Shown piece by piece: positions 58,535 to 64,000 of a stretch of DNA of 64,000 bases. The DNA comes from CAIWHR01 sp963741355 (lineage in GTDB: Bacteria; Pseudomonadota; Gammaproteobacteria; Burkholderiales; Casimicrobiaceae), in assembly GCA_963741355.1 (NCBI GenBank), contig CAVUIG010000029.1, positions 1 to 64,000 on the forward strand, written 5' to 3'. The notes beneath the pieces were generated by a model. The model saw only the letters and a program-made list of their open reading frames with translations. It searched no databases and was not told the DNA's origin. Both the position numbers and the translations under genes were made by a program. The number at the start of each line of letters is the position of its first letter. Positions within the stretch are counted from its first letter, which is position 1.

Positions 58535-59149
58535 ATGATCGCCGACCGCGATCGTTTCGACCGCGCGATTGCCGCCTTCGACGCGGCGAACGCGCAGGAT
58601 CCGAATTGCGAGCCAATCGCGGGAACCGAGCAACCGAAGGAGCTCGTCTACGCCGAGCGCATGACGGCGATGCTGGAGCGCTTCGCGCCGGACGCCTCCG
58701 AGGTCGTGCGGCTGGCGGTGCGCTGCCAGCACATCGAGCGCTGGAAGATACCGCGCTCCGAGTTTCCAATGGACCGGATCGGCTATCTGTCATGGCGCAA
58801 GCGCCTGTACAAATTTCACGCAGAGATTGCGAGTGTGCTGCTGCGTGACGCGGGCTATGACGACCTCACAATCGGCCGCGTGGCGACGCTGCTGCGCAAG
58901 GAAGGCATCAAGTCGGATCCGGAAATGCAGGCGCTCGAAGACATCATCAATCTCGTGTTCCTCGAGAGCTATCTCGCGGCGTTCGTCGCGAGCCACGGCC
59001 GGTACGATCTCGCCAAGCTCCGCGATATCCTCGCGAAGACCGCGAAGAAGATGTCTTCGCGGGGCCGGGCCGCCGCGCTGTCCCTGATCGCGCTGCCATC
59101 GGATCTCGCCCCGATCGTGCGCGCGGCCTTCGACGAACCGCCCGCCTGA
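58535..59149 (+). CDS. DUF4202 family protein
   Basis: A 204-residue protein, RFDRAIAAFDAANAQDPNCE, ERFAPDASEVVRLAVRCQHI, ERWKIPRSEFPMDRIGYLSW, DIINLVFLESYLAAFVASHG. The spaced His/Glu/Asp residues recall HD-type metal hydrolases. Function unknown; DUF4202 genes are often seen beside sulfate/nitrite assimilation genes. It lies 15 bp after cobA. Confidence 0.85.
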   Translation: MIADRDRFDRAIAAFDAANAQDPNCEPIAGTEQPKELVYAERMTAMLERFAPDASEVVRLAVRCQHIERWKIPRSEFPMDRIGYLSWRKRLYKFHAEIASVLLRDAGYDDLTIGRVATLLRKEGIKSDPEMQALEDIINLVFLESYLAAFVASHGRYDLAKLRDILAKTAKKMSSRGRAAALSLIALPSDLAPIVRAAFDEPPA

Positions 59150-59218
59150 CGCAGGCCGCCCCCGTGCAGACGGTCAACGTAGAATTCGGGATCGTTCCTC
59201 CGCAACGGGAAATCCATC

Positions 59219-59743
59219 ATGGCCATCTACCGCCTCGGCGACGACGTTCCCGCGATTCCGGCGTCGTGCTACATCGCGCCCGAAGCGACGATCATCGGGC
59301 GCGTGAAACTGGGCGAGCACGTCACGGTGTGGCCGGGTGTGGTCATTCGCGCCGATAACGAGGACGTCGTCATCGGCGACAACACCAGCATCCAGGACGG
59401 CGCCGTGCTGCACGTCGACCCGGGCTGTCCGCTGACGCTCGGCATCGGCGTCACGATCGGGCACCAGGCGATGCTCCACGGATGCACGATCGGTGACGGC
59501 TCGCTCATCGGTATCCAGGCCATCGTGCTCAACAACGCTCGCATCGGCCGCGAGAGCCTGGTCGGCGCGGGCGCGATCGTCGGCGAAGGCAAGACGTTTC
59601 CCGACCGCTCGCTGCTGGTCGGCGCGCCGGCGAAACTCGTGCGCACGCTGACCGACGACGCGCTGGCGATGATGCGCGCCGGCGCCGACACCTACGTGCG
59701 GCGCGGTGACGACTACAAGACGCGCCTCAAGCGGGTCGATTGA
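59219..59743 (+). CDS. Gamma-type carbonic anhydrase-like protein
   Basis: A 174-residue left-handed beta-helix protein: SCYIAPEATIIGRVKLGEHV, NTSIQDGAVLHVDPG, IGHQAMLHGCTIGDGSLIGI, SLLVGAPAKLVRTL. The three expected His ligands are at LHVD, GHQAM and LHGC. These zinc proteins (YrdA/PaaY group) may hydrate CO2; many are inactive or act on thioesters. Confidence 0.9.
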   Translation: MAIYRLGDDVPAIPASCYIAPEATIIGRVKLGEHVTVWPGVVIRADNEDVVIGDNTSIQDGAVLHVDPGCPLTLGIGVTIGHQAMLHGCTIGDGSLIGIQAIVLNNARIGRESLVGAGAIVGEGKTFPDRSLLVGAPAKLVRTLTDDALAMMRAGADTYVRRGDDYKTRLKRVD

Positions 59744-59828
59744 ACGGTCCGAAGCGACCCGCACGCCGATTGGCGGCATGAGGTCGCGCCCGGTGAAGCG
59801 CGAGCGAGCAACACGTGAGGTTGAGCCG

Positions 59829-60467
59829 CTAGCGAATGACCAGCAATCGAAGGCCCAGCGCCACGAAAATCGCCCCCGCCGCGCGATCCATCCATGCGCC
59901 GATGGCGGGACGCCGGGCGAGGCGTTCCCCGATGCTGCCGGCAAACCAGCCGATGGAGCCGAAGATCACGATGGTCTCGAGGGTGAAAGCCACGCCAAGT
60001 TGCGCGATCTGCCAGGGGACGTGGCCGCGCGGGCTGTCGACGAACTGCGGCAGGAACGCGAGGAAGAACAGGATGACCTTGGGATTGATGGCATTGGCGA
60101 CGAGCCCCTTGAAAAAGAGCTTGCCGGGAGTATCGGTCGGCGTGCCGCCGGCACGCGGCGTGCCGTACGGGCGGGCCGTGCGGATGGCCTGGATACCCAG
60201 CCAGATCAGATAGAGGCCGCCGGCGATCTTCAGCCCGGTGAAGGCGAGCGTCGAGGCGGCGATCAGCGCGCTGACGCCGATCGCGGCAAGCAGCGTGTGA
60301 TTGAGGCAGCCGAGCGCGCAGCCGAGTCCGAAGGCGACGCCCGGCTTGCGTCCCCGTGCCATGCCGAGGCTCAGGATCATCAGGTTGTCCGGCCCGGGCG
60401 CGAGCGTGATGAGCACCGCGGCGGCGAGGAAAGCGGCGAGTTGCGGCAACGTGAGCAAGGCATCCAT
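59829..60467 (-). CDS. LysE/RhtB-family exporter
   Basis: An intact 212-residue protein with six helices, FLAAAVLITLAPGPDNLMIL, VAFGLGCALGCLNHTLLAAI, AGGLYLIWLGIQAIRTAR, GLVANAINPKVILFFLAFLP. The APGPDN and NPK motifs mark the LysE/RhtB amino-acid exporter superfamily. Substrate unknown. Converges with the carbonic-anhydrase-like gene. Confidence 0.92.
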   Translation of the reverse strand: MDALLTLPQLAAFLAAAVLITLAPGPDNLMILSLGMARGRKPGVAFGLGCALGCLNHTLLAAIGVSALIAASTLAFTGLKIAGGLYLIWLGIQAIRTARPYGTPRAGGTPTDTPGKLFFKGLVANAINPKVILFFLAFLPQFVDSPRGHVPWQIAQLGVAFTLETIVIFGSIGWFAGSIGERLARRPAIGAWMDRAAGAIFVALGLRLLVIR

Positions 60468-60656
60468 CGCGGCATTGTGCCTCACACCTTCAACGCACGC
60501 GCCCTGCACACCAGGGATCTACCGGGATCGCGGCCGCACCGACGCTGCCTGGAAATGGGATCCGATGCTGCCCGCAGCCCTCGCCTCCCACGTGCTTGGC
60601 GCGGCACCGGTACAATTGCAGCGGTTGTCTGCGACGCGAAACCAGCAGGAACGGCC

Positions 60657-60747
60657 GCCCGGGTGGTGAAACTGGTAGACACAAGGGACTTAAAATCCCT
60701 CGCCGGTGAATTCCGGCATGCCGGTTCGACTCCGGCCCCGGGCACCA
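60657..60747 (+). tRNA. tRNA-Leu (TAA)
   Basis: A 91-nt class II tRNA: acceptor GCCCGGG pairs with CCCGGGC, anticodon loop CTTAAAA gives TAA, the variable arm CGCCGGTGAATTCCGGCA is long as in Leu tRNAs, T-loop GGTTCGACTCC, encoded CCA. A TACAAT hexamer lies about 40 bp upstream. Confidence 0.95.
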
Positions 60748-60905
60748 GCAGCCTGCGCACCAACCGGCACTTTCGCGCACTCTGCGCTAGATTTCCCCTA
60801 CGCAAGCCGGCGTTCAGGTCTATTTCGAGAGCATGCTCGCAAACTGCGCGGCGAGACGGCAATCCCGGCCTTGATCGGGCGCACTGATCGTGCCGAGGAT
60901 CGCGA

Positions 60906-61154
60906 TCAAGGGAAACCCTTCAGGTATTGCCGACCCTTAGCCGTCACCGTGACGACGCCGGCAATGCCTTTCTGTGCATAACCGCCGTCAATAAGCGAAC
61001 CGACGATCTCCGCGGCTTCAAAGCGGAGAGTGTCGCCTTTCGCGCATCGGCGCAAGCATTCGAGCTGGTCGCCAGTTAAACGCGATGTGAGCGATGGAAG
61101 CGTTTGCGCCGGGGCGGTATTTGGCAACGATTTCAGCGTGCGTTTACGTGTCAT
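60906..61154 (-). CDS. Small hypothetical protein
   Basis: An 82-residue protein, MTRKRTLKSLPNTAPAQTLP, TGDQLECLRRCAKGDTLRFE, GYAQKGIAGVVTVTAKGRQY. The GGYAQKGIAGVVTVTAKG stretch looks like the wing of a small winged helix. No family recognised. It is in the accessory stretch after tRNA-Leu. Confidence 0.5.
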   Translation of the reverse strand: MTRKRTLKSLPNTAPAQTLPSLTSRLTGDQLECLRRCAKGDTLRFEAAEIVGSLIDGGYAQKGIAGVVTVTAKGRQYLKGFP

Positions 61155-61483
61155 ATGCCGGCTTATCGTGACTAACACCATGGTGCCACATGGAACGCAT
61201 GGGCCACACCGGCAGCAAACAGATGGTCGTCTTACGAACATTTTGTTACCTACAGTACATTGCGGTCGCTCGAAGCGCGCGGGGATGGCAACAGTTCAGT
61301 GGATTCTTGCGCAGATGCAGATAGTCAATGTCGGGGCGTATTACAGTGCCATGGCCGTTGGTCTCGTCCCATTCTGGCAAGCCATAGAAATGAAAGAAGA
61401 AACGGTGGATGGCTCGGGCATTGCTTGTGTTAAAGGCTGGGGCCTCCAGAGCTGGCCAAATGCGTGCAAGAGGGACTGGAATC
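61155..61483. other. Intergenic, no feature seen
   Basis: About 330 bp between two small hypothetical genes, lower in GC than the chromosome. Competing open frames exist on both strands but none has coding character I trust. Confidence 0.35.
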
Positions 61484-61834
61484 ATGACGGAGCAACGAGA
61501 GATCGCACCGACTACAGGTCGAGCGCACCTGAGCTTTACCGAGCAACGACAGCCGATCCTTCGTGGCGCGGGAAAACGCTACATCCTAGCCCGCGGAGAT
61601 GAACTCGCGTTTACAGCGGAAGTGGTGCGATTTGGATTTGCTCCCGACGATTTTGCGCTCGACGTTGAACAGATACGCGATAGTCAATCTACGTCGTCCG
61701 CGGCGCCAACCTTCACCGTTACCGTCAAGAACCTTCGCAATGGGCGCACGGCGACCTATTTCTGTGGACGGGGCAGAGCCTGGGTTGCCGAGTTTCTCAT
61801 AGCTCTTATTGCGGGTGAGTTTGGTCAAGCGTAG
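61484..61834 (+). CDS. Small hypothetical protein
   Basis: A 116-residue soluble protein starting MTEQREIAPTTGRAHLSFTE. It has KRYILARGDELAFTAEVVRF and NLRNGRTATYFCGRGRAWVA, mixed alpha/beta in character. Start chosen because the text upstream has no coding feel; AGAGGGACTGG precedes it. No family known. Confidence 0.5.
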   Translation: MTEQREIAPTTGRAHLSFTEQRQPILRGAGKRYILARGDELAFTAEVVRFGFAPDDFALDVEQIRDSQSTSSAAPTFTVTVKNLRNGRTATYFCGRGRAWVAEFLIALIAGEFGQA

Positions 61835-61913
61835 TACAGCAGCGGTCCTTTCGATAAAGGGAGCTCGGGCGCGGCGCGGTTACCCAAACTCGCGCCGATT
61901 AACGAGGTCGCAT

Positions 61914-62078
61914 ATGGACGCCAGTTGGATTCTGTTGGGATTGGTGGTCTGGGGGCTCGTCTCCCTATTCGTGCTGATCCTGATGAAGATGGCCGGCGAC
62001 CAGGACCGCGCTGCGCGCCGCGAACAACAGCGCATGATTCCCTATCAGGACGGCACGGTGACCTCGATAAGCTGGTGA
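61914..62078 (+). CDS. Small single-pass membrane protein
   Basis: A 54-residue protein: the helix ILLGLVVWGLVSLFVLILMK, then a charged tail AGDQDRAARREQQRM. No known family. It is followed 18 bp later by a strong terminator, which supports its being a real gene. Confidence 0.55.
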   Translation: MDASWILLGLVVWGLVSLFVLILMKMAGDQDRAARREQQRMIPYQDGTVTSISW

Positions 62079-62096
62079 GCGTGCGTCCTGCCCACA

Positions 62097-62121
62097 GACC
62101 CCGCCCGTATGGCGGGGTTTT
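62097..62121 (+). terminator. Rho-independent terminator
   Basis: CCCCGCC (62099-62105) pairs with GGCGGGG (62111-62117) around CGTAT, followed by TTTT. It closes the small membrane-protein gene. Confidence 0.82.
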
Positions 62122-62361
62122 CATTTCCGGATCGAAGTGCAGTGCTGCACGTGCCCCGGCCAAGGGGCTGGGGCGCTAATTCCGGGGGTAGCGGCCACCC
62201 ATTCGTGTCGACCGATCTTACAAGCGCCGCCGGGTCGCAGCGGCCCGGCGACGACAACTCGTTGTTTGGATGTCGACACTTCGTCGCGGCATGTGCGTTG
62301 CTTGTGGACATCATGTTGTGCCGGACAAGCCGTTCGGCAGCCATCCCTCAGGGAGGCAACC
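62122..62361. other. Leader of the PEP-CTERM gene at 62362
   Basis: About 240 bp that should contain the promoter of the next gene. GGGAGG lies just before the ATG. The 18-bp palindrome of the other PEP-CTERM leaders is absent; GCCGGACAAGCCGTTCGGC at 62321-62339 is a weak dyad. Confidence 0.4.
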
Positions 62362-63266
62362 ATGCGCACACGGACCAGCCTGTTCCACCGCCGCGCCATT
62401 CAAGCGATCACATCGGCAGCGACCTTCATGCTGACTGCGGGGATCTCTTACGCGGACCCGTTCTTTTTCAGCACGGGCAATCCCGACGGATTGATAGCGA
62501 CGGCCTCGCGGCCGGCCACGGCGGGAAAATTCGAGATCGAATCCGCGGACGACTTCGTCCTGACCAGCCCAACGACACTGACCAGCGCCACGTTCGTGGG
62601 CCTGTTGGCGGGCGGCGCGACCGTGGGGGAAATCAGGGTGGAGTTCTACCGGGTCTTTCCCAAGGATTCGGATGTCGGGCGCACCTCTGGTCCGCCGACG
62701 TTCTCGACCCCGCAGGTGCCCACACGCGTGAATTCGCCTTCGGACGTGGAGTTCGTCGATCGCGACACCGCCGATGGCAACTTGACTTTCACGACGACGG
62801 GGCTCGGCACGTTCTCCTCAAACAATTCGATCCAACCTGGGGGCATCCACCCTATCCCCGGCGAACCACGGGTGGTGATGGCTCGATCACCGGCGAAGAG
62901 GTCCAGTTCAACATCACGTTCACCGTGCCGATCGACTTGCCGGCTGATCACTACTTTTTCATCCCTCAAGTCGAGGTCGTCGAACCGGGCGGGAATTTCT
63001 TCTGGCTGTCTGCCCCCAAGCCGATCGTGCCGCCGGGAACGCCTTTCCCTCCGGGCTTTACGGACCTGCAGAGCTGGACGCGAGACGAATTTCTCGATCC
63101 CGATTGGTTGCGCGTTGGCACGGACATCGTCGGTGGCAGTCCGGCCCCTACGTTCGACGCAGTGTTCTCGCTGACCGGAAGCACCGTTCCCGAGCCCGCC
63201 ACTCTCGCACTTCTCGGCGTCGCTTTCGCCGGGCTCGGATTCTCGCGCCGTCGCAAGTTGAACTGA
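62362..63266 (+). CDS. PEP-CTERM exported protein, one frameshift
   Basis: Starts MRTRTSLFHRRAIQAITSAA with a signal peptide ending ISYADP. The mature part is beta-rich: FEIESADDFVLTSPTTLTSA, VGEIRVEFYRVFPKDSDVG, and after a shift near 62870 VQFNITFTVPIDLPADHYFF. It ends with STVPEPATLALLGVAFAG then LGFSRRRKLN, a textbook PEP-CTERM tail for exosortase processing. The exosortase is not in the window. A terminator follows. Confidence 0.82.
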
Positions 63267-63288
63267 TCCCAACTCATTGCCGAACGAC

Positions 63289-63313
63289 GACCCCGCCCGC
63301 GTGGCGGGGTTTT
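63289..63313 (+). terminator. Rho-independent terminator
   Basis: CCCCGCC (63291-63297) pairs with GGCGGGG (63303-63309) around CGCGT, followed by TTTT. Same stem-loop type as at 33114 and 38107. Confidence 0.82.
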
Positions 63314-63359
63314 CGTTAGCGACGGCCGCGCAGATCAACGCAGGCGCGATAATAGCGGC

Positions 63360-63637
63360 ATGGACGCCGATCGCACTGCCGAACTTGCTCGAATCTCGGG
63401 CGCGCTGGTCCAGGCGATGGGTCACGCACAGGACTTAGCCGCGCGGCGACTTCGGCGCAGACCTCGTCGAGCTGCTGCGGCACGCGCGGGAACTACACGA
63501 CCTCGCACTTGAAACGCTCGCCGCCGAGTCCGATCACACCGGCCGAGGCACGCGAACTTGCGGCTGCGATCGGCGCGAAGCTCGCCGAGCTCGAAGGCGA
63601 GATCGCCATGCAAAGACTACCCGATGCGCTGCATTGA
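63360..63637 (+). pseudogene. Small helical protein, frameshifted
   Basis: MDADRTAELARISGALVQAM, then GHAQDLAARR, a shift near 63450, FGADLVELLRHARELHDLAL, and a shift near 63530 to ARELAAAIGAKLAELEGEIA ending PDALH. About 92 residues, all helical. It follows the PEP-CTERM gene and its terminator, just as the decayed copy at 33183 does. Function unknown. Confidence 0.55.
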
Positions 63638-63706
63638 TCTCACTCAAATTGGAGGTGGGAAATAGGAGCTAATGTGAAGGCGTGGAGGCGGGAATAGGAG
63701 CAATCC

Positions 63707-63919
63707 ATGACCACCATGATCTGGTTTCTTCTGGGTCTCTGGGTTGGCTGTAGCGCGGGATTCCTACTGGTTGGATGTATGTTCGTTGCGCGTGACGGAG
63801 CGCAGCGGGCCGATGCGGCGCTCCATAGGCTTCATCGTGCGGACCGCGGGATCGGACGGCATGACCGGCGAGTGGGAATCGACCTTCTGCGCATCAAGAC
63901 GGCCCACGCAGACGCCTAA
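63707..63919 (+). CDS. Small hypothetical membrane protein
   Basis: A 70-residue protein, MTTMIWFLLGLWVGCSAGFL then LVGCMFVARDG, with one N-terminal helix and an Arg/His-rich tail. A purine-rich AATAGGAG lies upstream. Similar in build to the protein at 61914. No family known. Confidence 0.45.
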   Translation: MTTMIWFLLGLWVGCSAGFLLVGCMFVARDGAQRADAALHRLHRADRGIGRHDRRVGIDLLRIKTAHADA

Positions 63920-64000
63920 AGCGTCGCGCGAGCAATTACCCTATCCGCGGACCTGATCGTCGCTCTGGGCTACCGCGGCCGGCGTGGCGTTTCTTGCTGA

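Noticed and set aside
61030..61602. A plus-strand open frame through the gap after the small hypothetical gene
   Set aside because: It overlaps two better frames, lacks a ribosome site and shows no coherent secondary-structure pattern; a competing minus-strand frame is no better.

Overview
The window is GC-rich DNA (clearly lower GC only at about 30.8-38.9 kb), most likely from a betaproteobacterium close to Burkholderiales. This is suggested by the divergent uvrB / aromatic aminotransferase pair, several PEP-CTERM proteins ending in the SRRRK(LN) type of tail, LIV-type and TAXI-TRAP uptake systems, and a 3-hydroxybenzoate/gentisate route. I recognised families by reading the translations; no database was searched. 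Many genes are interrupted by single-base shifts, most of them one extra base in a short G or C run. They hit unrelated genes, including uvrB, so most are probably assembly or base-calling errors. Affected genes are given as one CDS spanning the shifts.

Layout. 1-8.4 kb: an aromatic-acid module on the minus strand (LIV-type ABC transporter, hemerythrin, 3-hydroxybenzoate 6-hydroxylase-like flavoprotein, gentisate dioxygenase), with a divergent MarR regulator and a perfect inverted repeat between them. 8.6-12.5 kb: a small conserved protein, NnrS with an FNR/NNR-type box, a glycosyltransferase-like gene, a small exported protein and a glutathione transferase. 12.6-18.5 kb: the most unusual locus, a ~980-residue protein of unknown family followed by a LodA/GoxA-like cysteine-tryptophylquinone oxidase and its LodB-like flavoprotein. 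18.4-24.8 kb: a 928-residue methyltransferase/glycosyltransferase/TPR/heptosyltransferase fusion, an integrase remnant, and a coupled pair of surface genes (an IPTL-CTERM-like protein and a collagen-like protein). 25-30.4 kb: a peptide-type ABC binding protein, uvrB and an aromatic aminotransferase. 30.5-38.9 kb: tRNA-Gly and tRNA-Cys, followed by an 8-kb accessory stretch of lower GC with about seven decayed or frame-broken PEP-CTERM genes, a 44-bp exact copy of the tRNA-Cys 3' end, and a C-depleted segment.

39-49.7 kb: a class III aminotransferase, a TAXI-TRAP transporter, an arsR-arsC-acr3 operon, and a cyclic-nucleotide-binding/thioredoxin-reductase-like fusion next to a UBP-type zinc finger. 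49.8-60.5 kb: a redox/sulfur-flavoured module (DsrE, SDR, OsmC, DUF2892, RND pump plus adaptor, Crp/Fnr regulator with a CRP-like palindrome, DsrE2-like) followed by cobA, DUF4202, gamma carbonic anhydrase and a LysE exporter. 60.6-64 kb: tRNA-Leu and a second accessory stretch with another PEP-CTERM gene and a small helical protein that also has a decayed copy at 33.2 kb.

How the parts fit. The first module would import an aromatic acid and convert 3-hydroxybenzoate through gentisate, with genes for the later steps probably beyond the left edge. The Lod-like trio should make an H2O2-producing quinoprotein oxidase. The PEP-CTERM and collagen-like genes point to an exopolysaccharide or surface matrix lifestyle. 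The ars operon, NnrS, OsmC, DsrE and RND genes cover arsenic, nitrosative and reactive-sulfur or oxidant stress.
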